Shown here: positions 33,522 through 43,680 of the stretch, one piece after another | Layout of the letters: every line of letters begins with the position of its first letter | Numbering within the stretch: the stretch's first letter is position 1 | From: Planctomycetota bacterium | GTDB lineage: Bacteria > Planctomycetota > Planctomycetia > Gemmatales > Gemmataceae | Reading direction: 5' to 3' | NCBI GenBank assembly: GCA_016873095.1 | Contig: VGYC01000037.1 | Span: 1-46,762, forward strand | Length of the DNA stretch: 46,762 nt | Notes under the pieces: generated by a model | Database searches by the model: none | Seen by the model: only the letters and a program-made list of their open reading frames with translations | Told to the model about the DNA's origin: nothing | Translations under genes and position numbers: made by a program

Positions 33522-33887
33522 ATGGCCAAGAAGCGAAGTGACACTCCGGTGCCGGTATCGTCCGCGGTGACGGCCGACCGAGCCGCCCGGCTTCATCGTC
33601 TGCTCACGCTTCTCGGCAAGGGACCACAAACCCGTGCCGGCCTCACGCGTAAACTCCAGCTGGGCATCCGCGGCTTTTATAGGGACCTTGAGGTACTGCG
33701 GACCATCGGTATCACTGTTGACCTCGCCAACGGCCGCTATTCCCTGGAGGAACGGCTCGCCGACGCCATCGACCGTTTGCCTTTCCCGGACCCCGGTCTC
33801 ACACTGGGCGAGGCCAAGCAGCTGGCCAAGGGCAAGTCGCCTGCTCATCGCAAGCTCAAGAAGCAGATCCTGCAGATCGTCAAGTAA
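33522..33887 (+). CDS. Small HTH protein (WYL/DeoR-like N-terminal winged helix only)
   Basis: 121 residues. ADRAARLHRLLTLLGKGPQTRAGLTRKL then IRGFYRDLEVLRTIGITVDL is the winged helix found at the N-terminus of WYL-domain regulators, ending YSLEERLADA. No WYL sensing domain follows; instead the tail is a basic helix (KGKSPAHRKLKKQILQIVK). It may be a stand-alone DNA-binding regulator. ATG 33522 has GGAAA and GGAG just ahead. kdsB follows after 36 bp and probably shares the transcript. Confidence 0.78.
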   Translation: MAKKRSDTPVPVSSAVTADRAARLHRLLTLLGKGPQTRAGLTRKLQLGIRGFYRDLEVLRTIGITVDLANGRYSLEERLADAIDRLPFPDPGLTLGEAKQLAKGKSPAHRKLKKQILQIVK

Positions 33888-33923
33888 GTCTCTCGCCAAC
33901 TTCCATCGACAAGGATGTCGAAC

Positions 33924-34688
33924 ATGAAAACAGCAATCGTGATTCCGGCTCGCCTCGCCTCAAGCCGCTTGCCTGCCAAGCCGCTGCTCATGGAAACGGG
34001 CAAATACCTCGTCCAGCACGTTTACGAGCAGGCTTGTCAGGCGCGCGCCGACACGGTGCTCGTCGCCACCGATGATCCGTGTATCTACCGTGCGGTCCGC
34101 GGCTTCGGCGGCCAGGCGACAATGACGCGCTCGGACCATGTCAGCGGCACGGATCGCGTTGCCGAGGCCGCCGCCAATCTCGACGCCGACATCATCGTCA
34201 ACCTGCAAGGCGACGAACCCCTGATCGAGCCAAGCGCTCTCGACTTGCTTTCCGACCTGCTCAAGTCACATGCCGACGGCGACATGGCCACGCTGGCCAC
34301 GCCGATCACCTGCTTGCAGCAGTGGCGCGATCCGAATTGCGTCAAGGTGGTCCGCGACGGCGCCGGAAAGGCCATGTACTTCAGCCGCAGCCCGATCCCC
34401 TTCGTTCGCGAGGGAGCGCCTGACCTATCGGCCGGACAGCAGATCTTCTTGCAACATCTCGGGTTATATGCCTATCGTCGCGAGTTCCTGCTGCGGATCG
34501 CACAGCTGCCGCGCTGCCCGCTGGAACATGTTGAAAAGCTGGAACAGCTGCGCATGCTCGGCGCGGGATGCTCAATCCAGGTTGGCATCGTGGACCATGC
34601 TGCACGCGGCGTGGACACGCCCGCCGACTATCAGCAGTTTGTCGAGACGTACTTCCGGCAACGACAGTCCGCGAACGTTGCGGCTTGA
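33924..34688 (+). CDS. kdsB: 3-deoxy-manno-octulosonate cytidylyltransferase
   Basis: 254 residues. It activates KDO with CTP to CMP-KDO for lipopolysaccharide core synthesis. Seen: IPARLASSRLPAKPL near the N-terminus, VLVATDD, the MTRSDHVSGTDRVAEA motif, NLQGDEPLI, YFSRSPIPFVR, and HVEKLEQLRML. The ATG at 33924 is chosen over 33915 because AAGGA sits eight bases before it. Presence of kdsB fits a Gram-negative envelope with KDO. pyrG, which makes the CTP substrate, follows 170 bp downstream. Confidence 0.94.
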   Translation: MKTAIVIPARLASSRLPAKPLLMETGKYLVQHVYEQACQARADTVLVATDDPCIYRAVRGFGGQATMTRSDHVSGTDRVAEAAANLDADIIVNLQGDEPLIEPSALDLLSDLLKSHADGDMATLATPITCLQQWRDPNCVKVVRDGAGKAMYFSRSPIPFVREGAPDLSAGQQIFLQHLGLYAYRREFLLRIAQLPRCPLEHVEKLEQLRMLGAGCSIQVGIVDHAARGVDTPADYQQFVETYFRQRQSANVAA

Positions 34689-34713
34689 GCCCAACGGTTA
34701 GCTCTCGCACGTT

Positions 34714-36507
<1,794 letters not shown>

Positions 36508-36549
36508 ACGACGGTGTTTTTGGCGTCTCGCGCAGCGCCGACGGAGAAC

Positions 36550-36930
36550 ATGGCAAAAAACTACGTCCGCCTCTGTGTAATCGCGTCCGCGATCGGCATC
36601 ATCGGCATCATGGGCATCGCCGAGCTTGCCGAGCTCGAAGCGCGTACCATTCTCTTCGTCACCGGCCCACACGTGCTTGGCCTAGCTTCGACGTGCTGGC
36701 TGGGATGGCTGCAGCCAACTGCAGGACAAATCAGCCTGAGTGGATCTCTGGGCATGGCCGTGCTGCAATGGTGGGACACGTTGGGCCGCCGAGCGGACGG
36801 CCTTGACTGGCGATTCAACAATGACCTCTCCGCGGGATTGACGTGCCTCGGTAACTATTTCATCGTCGTCATCATTCTTTGCGTGACGGGAACATACATG
36901 GCGCGGCATCAATGCAGGGAGCGCAACTGA
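36550..36930 (+). CDS. Small integral membrane protein of unknown function
   Basis: 126 residues with about three hydrophobic segments: LCVIASAIGIIGIMGIAEL, FVTGPHVLGLASTCWLGWL and NYFIVVIILCVTGTYMA. No family is recognised. ATG 36550 has GGAG very close (three bases), so initiation may be weak; an upstream start at 36514 is less likely. It follows pyrG by 42 bp on the same strand. Confidence 0.55.
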   Translation: MAKNYVRLCVIASAIGIIGIMGIAELAELEARTILFVTGPHVLGLASTCWLGWLQPTAGQISLSGSLGMAVLQWWDTLGRRADGLDWRFNNDLSAGLTCLGNYFIVVIILCVTGTYMARHQCRERN

Positions 36931-37072
36931 CGCCGATGCTCAGCCCTCGCTTCCCTATAATGGCCTGCACCGCAGAGGCCGTTTTACGTGGCGCCAGGCA
37001 CTCTCAGCGCAATCGGGAGTTGAGATTTAGCGGTGCATCGCGCAGCAGCTGAGAAGGTTGCCCTGCTTGCCC

Positions 37073-37090
37073 ATGTTCCGCGCGGAACAT
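37073..37090. promoter_or_regulatory. Perfect 18-bp palindrome ahead of the GYF_2/WD40 gene
   Basis: ATGTTCCGCGCGGAACAT is a perfect palindrome, 65 bp before the ATG at 37156. Thirteen bases of it (CCATGTTCCGCGC, 37071-37083) recur directly at 37112-37124, so there is one full site and one half site 41 bp apart. This layout suggests an operator for a dimeric regulator. Confidence 0.5.
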
Positions 37091-37155
37091 CTTGGCTGGC
37101 TTACCGGGGAACCATGTTCCGCGCATGCCGCAAGTCCGGCACCTGTGGAGAAATC

Positions 37156-39756
37156 ATGAGCAGCTGGTATCTTGCTCGCAACAAGAAGAAAGTCGGCCCG
37201 TTTTCCATGGCCAAGCTCAAGGAGATGGCCGACGCTGGCCAGCTGACGCGTCGCGATCATCTGCTACGTGAAGGGACTAAAAAATGGCTCGACGCGAGCG
37301 ATGTGCCCGGCCTGTTCGATGACGAGACAGCGGCCAAACAACCTCCGCAAAAACTACCGAAAAAAGTACTCGTTCCTCCGTCCGGCAAGAAATTCTGGCT
37401 TGGCGTTGGCGCGGGTGTTGGCGGAGCCTTGCTTCTTGTGTTCCTGGCCTTCTTGCTTTTCGGCGGCAGGAAGGACTTGAACGACACGCCGCCTGATCCG
37501 CTGGTCGAGAGCACCGACAAGAAAAGCGATCCTCGGTACAAAGAGACGCGACCCACCGGCGATCCCAAAGTAAAGACGCCTTCCGAAAACCCAAAGCCCG
37601 AACCGAAACGGCCCGAACTCGCCAGGAATGCATTTCGCGTTACCGGCAGCGCGAAGATGGACCCCATCGAGCGCATGGACAGCATCGGCGGCAAGCAACT
37701 CCGTTACACCATCAACCAGGTGCGCCTCAATGTCGTCATCAACAACAGTCTCGACCAGCCGATCAAGCTCGGCAACACTCTGATGTTTGTCGAAATGGAC
37801 GACAGCGAACAGATGGAAGGCATCCTGGCTGGTTTTCGCTTACCGGACGAGCCAGATATCGCCAAGGAGTCGGATCGCTGGTACTACAAGATGGCTTATG
37901 GCGTGACCACAATTGAGTCACGCTACGCCAACGGCCGGCGTTTCACTTTTGTCGGCCCGGTGCGCTCATTCGATCTGCTCACGGTCATCAACAACACGCG
38001 CTGGCAGGACGACTCCAGAGCGGACAAGATTCCGACCGACCTCGCTGCGCGGGGCATGACTAACCTGACAGCCACCTTCAATCGCATGTACTGGATCAAG
38101 GACGATGCGCGGCAGACTGTCCGGGTCGCCCTGCCCGAGTTAATCCTGCCGGACAGCGCTCGGTATCGCCTGATTGCGACCTGCAAGAAGGCTGACGCCA
38201 AGACCTGGGAAGTTGCCGAGACGGACCTGGTTCCGCTGAGCCCCGCAGCGCTCGAGCCCGTGGTAAGCCAGGCGAAGACGAGCCTCGACAAAGCCGTGCT
38301 GGCGACGAACTGGTGGGCGGAGACCGACGCGAAGACCGCATTTCCGGCCCTGGCCCGCCAGGCCGACAGCCTGAGTGGCGGACGACTCCTGCATACGATT
38401 CTGTTGCTGTCGTCCCGATACAAAGACCCGAACTGCCGTCCGCGCGCGCGGGCGTTGCTCTCCGCTGCCGCCACCAAGCTGGACGTCACGGTCGCGGCCG
38501 CATCGTATCTCGCCGCTCTGGGCGAAGATCCCGATGTGTCAACTCTCATCAACGCGGCTCGTGGTCCGAACGACGAGCAGGCCGCGGCCGTCATCTTCTC
38601 GCTGGGACAATTGAAAACTCCCGGCGCTATAACCGGACTCCGAAGGCTACTCGACGACACAAGCATCAAGCAACGACATGCGCAGATCAATGCCAATCTC
38701 GCCCTGGCGGAGAAACCGCCTGGTAAGGGACCGAAAGAGACGTTACCAAGGCAAGACGGCACCGTTAAACCAGCGACCATCCAATTTGACAGCCGCTATC
38801 ACCGATTCCGGATCGGCTTTTCGCCTGACTCCAAGAGCTTGCTCGCGCTGAGCATCTTCAAGGGCGGCACCGTCGAGGCAGGCGGTATGAAGATCACCTT
38901 GCCTCCACTGGGCGGCGGCGAACTGTTCCATGCGCACTCCGGGGCCCGGATCAAGAAAAACGTGTTCGAAACGCGGTTCAAGGACACCTTCTTCGATGAC
39001 ATTCGTGGCCACGCGTTCGCCCCGGATGGCAACACCCTGGCGATCGCGGGCGGACACATGGTGGGCCTCTTCGACTTGCAGTCCGGCAAGTTGCTCCGCG
39101 AGTTTGGCCCTCGCAATGACACGCGCGCCCCGCTTGTTTTCACTGCCGGCGGCAAGGAACTACTCACCAATCGCATCGGCAACAAGGTGAGCCGCTGGGA
39201 TCCTCTCAGCGGAAAGGAACTGGATGCGCTGTCGTTGACCGACCTCGACCGCGCCGATTCGCGAGTTTTCTCTCCGGACGGCAAGAAGCTAGCGGGCGGC
39301 TGGAAGTACAAGATGATCAAGTGGTGGGACCTGGCTGTTCCCGGCAAGGTCTACGACTTGCCCGGACACGAACAAATCATCACGTCGCTGGCGTTTTCTC
39401 CGGATGGAAAGACTCTCGCCAGCGGTTCCGTCGGCGGCGCCAAGGTGTGGGACCTCGCCAGCAACACGAAACGTGCCGTTCTGGGCGGGAAGTCATTTCA
39501 CGTCGCCTTCTCCCCCAACGGCCGCTGGATCGCCACCGGCGGAGAATACGCCGCCAAGATCTGGGACGCCAGCTCGCTGAAGGAACTGGCCACCGTTCTG
39601 CCGCCGAAGCGCGCGGACAAGTTCGTCAATGGGGTCGCCTTTTCGCCGGACAGCGCCACGCTGGCCATCTGGGACGGCGACAACTTCCTGTACCCAGATA
39701 AGTCTGCCGTGCGTATCACCTTGTGGCCCATGGAGCGAGTGTTGCAAGCGCCGTGA
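37156..39756 (+). CDS. GYF_2 domain, membrane-anchored WD40 protein
   Basis: 866 residues. GYF_2 domain at about 3-52 (SSWYLARNKKKVGPFSMAKL, TKKWLDASDVPGLF), one membrane helix at about 79-104, a charged linker, a beta-rich domain (about 155-365), HEAT-like helices (about 370-510), and a C-terminal WD40-type propeller (about 530-860; blades such as VFSPDGKKLAGGWKYKM and AFSPDGKTLASGSVGGAKVW). Planctomycetes have many proteins combining GYF_2, a helix and WD40. It may act as a sensor or scaffold. ATG 37156 has GGAG eight bases ahead. A palindromic leader site suggests regulation. Confidence 0.82.
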   Translation: MSSWYLARNKKKVGPFSMAKLKEMADAGQLTRRDHLLREGTKKWLDASDVPGLFDDETAAKQPPQKLPKKVLVPPSGKKFWLGVGAGVGGALLLVFLAFLLFGGRKDLNDTPPDPLVESTDKKSDPRYKETRPTGDPKVKTPSENPKPEPKRPELARNAFRVTGSAKMDPIERMDSIGGKQLRYTINQVRLNVVINNSLDQPIKLGNTLMFVEMDDSEQMEGILAGFRLPDEPDIAKESDRWYYKMAYGVTTIESRYANGRRFTFVGPVRSFDLLTVINNTRWQDDSRADKIPTDLAARGMTNLTATFNRMYWIKDDARQTVRVALPELILPDSARYRLIATCKKADAKTWEVAETDLVPLSPAALEPVVSQAKTSLDKAVLATNWWAETDAKTAFPALARQADSLSGGRLLHTILLLSSRYKDPNCRPRARALLSAAATKLDVTVAAASYLAALGEDPDVSTLINAARGPNDEQAAAVIFSLGQLKTPGAITGLRRLLDDTSIKQRHAQINANLALAEKPPGKGPKETLPRQDGTVKPATIQFDSRYHRFRIGFSPDSKSLLALSIFKGGTVEAGGMKITLPPLGGGELFHAHSGARIKKNVFETRFKDTFFDDIRGHAFAPDGNTLAIAGGHMVGLFDLQSGKLLREFGPRNDTRAPLVFTAGGKELLTNRIGNKVSRWDPLSGKELDALSLTDLDRADSRVFSPDGKKLAGGWKYKMIKWWDLAVPGKVYDLPGHEQIITSLAFSPDGKTLASGSVGGAKVWDLASNTKRAVLGGKSFHVAFSPNGRWIATGGEYAAKIWDASSLKELATVLPPKRADKFVNGVAFSPDSATLAIWDGDNFLYPDKSAVRITLWPMERVLQAP

Positions 39757-39822
39757 CATCGCGAGCCGGGAGCGCAAGCGTCTCACTCCGCTCGCTGTCC
39801 GGCTTGCCACGAGAACCCAATC

Positions 39823-40602
39823 ATGAATTCTGAATGGCGAAACCGCTACGAAGTCGCCCAGGAAGCCGCGTCCGCTGCCGGCGCCTTCGCCCTTGAACAT
39901 TTCGACAACGATGTCGCCGTCGAATGGAAAGCCGATGCCTCTCCCGTGACCCTCGCGGATCGTGGGGCCGAGGAAATGCTGCGCTCGACCCTGCTTGGGC
40001 GATTTCCCGACGACGGCTTTCTCGGTGAAGAGTTTGGCGAGCAGCCCGGAACTTCCGGTTACCGCTGGATCATCGACCCCATCGATGGCACGCGCAGCTT
40101 TGTCCGCGGCGTGCCGATCTGGGCGACGCTTGTTGGCCTGCAGTATCGCGGCGAGTGCATCGCCGGCGTCGCGTTCTTGCCGGCCATGAAGCAGATCTTC
40201 CGCGCAATGCATGGCGACGGCGCCTTTCGCGACGACCGGCGACTTCATGTCTCGCAGGTCAGCACCTTCGCCGAGGCGCACCTCTTCTACTCCAGCATCT
40301 CGTGGTTTCTCAAGGCCGGCTGCGAGCAGAAGTTTCTGCAACTCGTCAAGCAAACTCAGCGTCAGCGCGGCTTCGGCGATTTCTACGGTTTCTTGCTCGT
40401 CGCCCAGGGTTCAGGCGAACTGATGGTCGAGCACGGTGTTCACGCCTGGGATCTTGCCGCGTTGAAGCCCATCGTCGAGGAGGCCGGCGGGCGCATGACC
40501 GACTGGACCGGCGGCGGCGACATTTTTCGGCCAGATGTACTCACCAGCAACGGCCTGCTCCACGACGCAACGCTGGCTCTGTTATCAAACAGCCGTGAAT
40601 GA
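39823..40602 (+). CDS. hisN: Histidinol-phosphatase of the inositol monophosphatase family
   Basis: 259 residues. The metal motifs are GEEFGE near 68-73 and DPIDGTRSFVRGVP at 85-98, plus the C-terminal HAWDLAALKPIVEEAGG. The sequence matches HisN-type enzymes (DGTRSFVRGVPIWATLVGL) better than SuhB. It would dephosphorylate histidinol phosphate in histidine synthesis; action on inositol phosphate cannot be excluded. The gap of 66 bp after the WD40 gene contains a degenerate GAGCCGGGAGCGCAAGCG repeat-like sequence. Confidence 0.87.
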   Translation: MNSEWRNRYEVAQEAASAAGAFALEHFDNDVAVEWKADASPVTLADRGAEEMLRSTLLGRFPDDGFLGEEFGEQPGTSGYRWIIDPIDGTRSFVRGVPIWATLVGLQYRGECIAGVAFLPAMKQIFRAMHGDGAFRDDRRLHVSQVSTFAEAHLFYSSISWFLKAGCEQKFLQLVKQTQRQRGFGDFYGFLLVAQGSGELMVEHGVHAWDLAALKPIVEEAGGRMTDWTGGGDIFRPDVLTSNGLLHDATLALLSNSRE

Positions 40603-40722
40603 ACCTCGCTCGTTGGTCTTGCGAGCCATATCTCGCGCAAAACCCCCAAGCGAGCTTGCTTCACGCTTGTCCGACCTGTTATTTTTGACAGCCGCGTCGC
40701 CCAGCTTTTTTCAGGAGGAAAC

Positions 40723-41775
40723 ATGGACACCCCACGCACCATCCAGTGGATCGGCGGCACAGACGGTTTCGCCCGCTTGCTGGACCAGACGCTGCTTCCC
40801 GAGAAGCTCGAGTTTCGCGATTGCCGCAAGATCGAGGACATGTGGGAGGCGATCAAAGTGTTGTGCGTTCGCGGAGCGCCGGCCATCGGCTGCGCCGCCG
40901 CCATGGGCGTCGTCCTCGGCATGCAAACATTCAACGGCAAGGAGCGTGGCAGCTACCGCGACAAGCTGTGCGAAGTCGGCGACTACCTGCGCAGCAGCCG
41001 ACCTACGGCTGTCAATTTGGCCTGGGCCGTTGATCGTGTGCAACGTTTTCTGGAACCCTACCTGGAAAAGGAACCCGCGCAGAAGCTCACGCAACGACTG
41101 CTCGATGAGGCCCTTGCCATTGAAGAGGAAGACCGCCAGATGTGCCGGGCCATCGGCAAGTTCGGAGCGCCGCTGATCGGCGAAGGTCAAGGAGTGCTGA
41201 CGCATTGCAATGCCGGCGGCCTGGCCACGGCGGACTACGGCACGGCACTGGCCGTCATGTTTTCAGCCGCTGAGCAGGGCCGCACGTTCCGCGTGTTCGC
41301 CGACGAAACGCGGCCATTGTTGCAAGGAGCCCGGCTAACCACATGGGAGCTGCACCACCGCGGCATCGACGTCACGCTGATCTGCGACAACATGGCGGCC
41401 CAGGTCATGCGTGAAGGCCGAATCAACGTCGTCGTCACCGGGGCCGACCGCATCGCGGCCAACGGCGATACGGCCAACAAGATCGGTACCTACGGCGTCG
41501 CAGTTCTTGCCAGGGCTCACAATATCCCCTTCTACGTCGCCGCTCCTTCCAGCACCTTCGATCTCAGCATGCCCACGGGTGACAAGATCCCCATCGAGCA
41601 ACGTGACCCGCGCGAAATCACGCACGGCCTGGGCCGTTGCATCGCCCCCGACGGCATCAAGGTTTACAACCCCGCCTTCGACGTGACACCCGCCAGCCTC
41701 ATCGCCGGCATCATCACCGAGAAAGGTGTCATCCAGCCTGTCACCACGGAAAAGGTGCTGGCGATGCTCGGCTGA
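40723..41775 (+). CDS. mtnA: S-methyl-5-thioribose-1-phosphate isomerase
   Basis: 350 residues. It converts methylthioribose-1-phosphate to methylthioribulose-1-phosphate in methionine salvage. Seen: CVRGAPAIGCAAAMG near 48-62, the catalytic Cys 162 in LTHCNAGGLAT, Asp 242 in VVTGADRIAANGD, NKIGTYGVAVLA, and APSSTFDLSMPTG. A strong CAGGAGG lies seven bases before ATG 40723. No other mtn genes are adjacent. tRNA-Gln follows 53 bp downstream. Confidence 0.95.
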   Translation: MDTPRTIQWIGGTDGFARLLDQTLLPEKLEFRDCRKIEDMWEAIKVLCVRGAPAIGCAAAMGVVLGMQTFNGKERGSYRDKLCEVGDYLRSSRPTAVNLAWAVDRVQRFLEPYLEKEPAQKLTQRLLDEALAIEEEDRQMCRAIGKFGAPLIGEGQGVLTHCNAGGLATADYGTALAVMFSAAEQGRTFRVFADETRPLLQGARLTTWELHHRGIDVTLICDNMAAQVMREGRINVVVTGADRIAANGDTANKIGTYGVAVLARAHNIPFYVAAPSSTFDLSMPTGDKIPIEQRDPREITHGLGRCIAPDGIKVYNPAFDVTPASLIAGIITEKGVIQPVTTEKVLAMLG

Positions 41776-41828
41776 CCTGCGCTGGACAGGATAGGTGCGC
41801 TCGGTAAAATGAAGCGCGGCAGGATTCT

Positions 41829-41899
41829 TACCCGGTAGTGTAACGGTAGCACAAGAGATTTTGGCTCTCTTTGTCCAGGTTCGAATCCTGGCCGGGTAG
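41829..41899 (+). tRNA. tRNA-Gln (anticodon UUG)
   Basis: A full cloverleaf of 71 bases. Acceptor TACCCGG pairs with CCGGGTA; the D-arm is short (GTG/CAC); the anticodon stem AGAGA/TCTCT encloses TTTTGGC with anticodon TTG at 41861-41863; the T-arm is CCAGG, TTCGAAT, CCTGG; the discriminator is G, as for tRNA-Gln. CCA is not encoded. Gene content changes to phage/plasmid type just downstream, so the 3' end may be an attachment site. Confidence 0.95.
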
Positions 41900-42027
41900 T
41901 TTGACTTACGACGATTCGACGGCCGGCATGTACGCCAGCATGCACTCAAAAAAGGACTGATCGCGATGTGCTGACAGCGGCATGTACTGACTGAACTGGA
42001 TTGGGAAATAGCGGGTTCGGCTTTCGC

Positions 42028-42064
42028 AGGGCCGGTTCCACCTCGGAGCCGGCCCTTTATTTTT
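42028..42064 (+). terminator. Terminator-like hairpin in the leader of the 428-residue protein gene
   Basis: A 12-bp stem (42028-42039 with 42045-42056, one G-T pair) and a five-base loop are followed by TTATTTTT. It has the form of an intrinsic terminator on the plus strand. It ends only 15 bp before the ATG at 42080. It may end the mtnA/tRNA transcript or attenuate the next gene. Confidence 0.75.
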
Positions 42065-42079
42065 GGCGGGAGGGCAGCC

Positions 42080-43366
42080 ATGAAGCTGGAAGAAGTACGA
42101 GCTGCACTTGCGGAACTCGATGCCTTCGAGCTTCCAAGGAATCTCATCGAGTACGACCGGCGAGGTTTCATCAAAACGCGTCAACAGCTCCCAGAACTGA
42201 TCAGCCGCCTGATCCGCATGACGGCGGCGTTTGTGCGTTCTCTCGAAGCCGCTCGTGCAGACATCGAGTTGGCGCGGAGAGTCACCGCCCTCGGGGACCT
42301 GACTGGTCCGAACAGCGCCTTGGAGAAGTCTCGGCAAGCAGCCTACGATTGCGTCGCCCGAGCCATCAAGAGGTTCAAGCTGCCGGACGGCTCGTATCCA
42401 GCTTGCGGCCTCACGAAGAAGCGGGCCAGGGTCAGCCTCACTGGGTCGAGCCCTCGTTCGCTCGCCTGGGACCGAGTTGCTAACGAGTGGCCCAGGTTCG
42501 AGAGATTCCGTGGCGACATAAACGAGATCATCTGGAATGTCGCTGATGCGCTTCGCTACGCTGACTGGCTCCTGAAAGTCACTACGCCAGTTGCTAAACC
42601 CGAAGGTCTGAAGCTCTGGCGCGACCAGCTGTTTCATTTTTCGGCCGCCGTGGACGCGGGCCAGCTGCTAGGTTGTCGTCTCATTGGCCTCTGTGGCGAC
42701 GCCTTGCACGACAGGAAATGCAGTTACGACGCGTATCAAGACGTGACAGACGTGTTGAAAAACAACTTACCGGAGCGCCTGCGAGCAGTAAAAGAAGCCG
42801 CCGCAAGCTTGTTTCGGTCAGCGCTGGAGCGACAGCAGGGTGCGCAAAACGCTCAAAAGCCGATACGGTCGATTACGATGTCGGTCGGAGAACGCAGCTA
42901 TACGATGGAGACCGACGGCGCTCAGCCCCTCTCGTTCTCTGATGAGGAAAAGCCCATCATTGCTCTTGTTGCACAGAAGATCGCAGCGGGTGCGCCAACA
43001 GAGCTTGTGCCTTTGAAGGCTCTGCACTTGGCAATCCATGAGGTAAATCCTGACCGTCGCACGTTCTCGGATCGTTTGCGCCAAACGTTGCTCCGCCTCA
43101 ACAAGCGCGTCCGGAAAGCAATGGGCAGGTTGCCGGACGACATGAACTATCTGGAGTCGAAAAAGGGCAAAGGCATCCATCTGACCGCGCTCGTGGAGTG
43201 GAGAATCACGGACAAGTTTAGGGCAGTTTTGTCACCTTCGTCCGCTTGGGCGCATCCCGCCGACATAAACATCCTTGCGGAAACCCAGCCTGATCGTGGT
43301 CAAAAACTTCCTGCCCGCTCGCGGCATAGGGAAGCAAAAGATGATGAGAACGACGATCAGGATTGA
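42080..43366 (+). CDS. Unknown protein, first gene of the accessory element
   Basis: 428 residues. No family is recognised. The N-terminal half (1-275) looks all-helical (EEVRAALAELDAFELPRNLI, ISRLIRMTAAFVRSLEAAR). Residues about 290-385 look like a winged helix: VAQKIAAGAPTELVPLKALH, then FSDRLRQTLLRLNKRVRKAM and a wing-like NYLESKKGKGIHLTALVEW. The tail is charged. A strong GGGAGGG precedes ATG 42080, directly after the terminator-like hairpin. It could be a DNA-binding replication or control protein; this is inference. A minus-strand frame across 41906-42637 is judged a shadow. Confidence 0.65.
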   Translation: MKLEEVRAALAELDAFELPRNLIEYDRRGFIKTRQQLPELISRLIRMTAAFVRSLEAARADIELARRVTALGDLTGPNSALEKSRQAAYDCVARAIKRFKLPDGSYPACGLTKKRARVSLTGSSPRSLAWDRVANEWPRFERFRGDINEIIWNVADALRYADWLLKVTTPVAKPEGLKLWRDQLFHFSAAVDAGQLLGCRLIGLCGDALHDRKCSYDAYQDVTDVLKNNLPERLRAVKEAAASLFRSALERQQGAQNAQKPIRSITMSVGERSYTMETDGAQPLSFSDEEKPIIALVAQKIAAGAPTELVPLKALHLAIHEVNPDRRTFSDRLRQTLLRLNKRVRKAMGRLPDDMNYLESKKGKGIHLTALVEWRITDKFRAVLSPSSAWAHPADINILAETQPDRGQKLPARSRHREAKDDENDDQD

Positions 43367-43680
43367 GTCTCGTTGGATCACCGTTGAAGCACCGTGACAC
43401 CACCGTGACAAAAAAAGGACTTTCGCCTATCCGCGGCGAAAGTCATGCCAGCCACAACGATTTGGCGCGATTCTACTTGCGCGATTCATCCTTCCTGCCA
43501 GCCCCTTCAATTCCCTGCCACGAGCGTTGTTTTCATGTCAAGTGGGGCGAGTTCTTTGACAACTGAAGCCGACCACGCGGTCGGGACGGTCCAGTGAGCC
43601 ATTGAGGAATCTGGACCTGAGCAGGGTGGAACAAACTACCCGTTCATATTCGGATTGTTTTCTTGAATTGGAGGAATGCT
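43367..43680. other. Gene-free stretch ahead of the AlpA-like gene, 314 bp
   Basis: It holds a tandem ACCGTGACA-like motif near 43391-43410, a hairpin with a seven-A flank (described separately), a small CCGACC/GGTCGG hairpin at 43569-43584, and a TTGACA at 43556-43561 without a good -10. No coding frame is supported. It may contain the element's control region. Confidence 0.5.
43410..43444 (-). terminator. Intrinsic terminator oriented to the minus strand
   Basis: A perfect 10-bp stem (GACTTTCGCC 43418-43427 with GGCGAAAGTC 43435-43444) and a seven-base loop. On the minus strand it is followed after two bases by seven T. No minus-strand gene is seen just upstream of it, so it may end an untranslated RNA or protect against antisense readthrough. 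Confidence 0.7.

Noticed and set aside
41901-41929. TTGACT right after the tRNA as a promoter for the 428-residue gene
   Set aside because: No -10-like hexamer is present at 16-18 bases, so there is not enough support.
41906-42637. Minus-strand open frame of 243 codons after the tRNA, a possible integrase position
   Set aside because: It shows no recombinase motifs, overlaps the plus-strand gene that has a strong ribosome-binding site, and reads through the terminator-like hairpin.
43381-43420. Short tandem ACCGTGACA motif as a CRISPR or iteron array
   Set aside because: Only two or three imperfect units are present, with no regular spacers. This is too few for CRISPR and weak for iterons.
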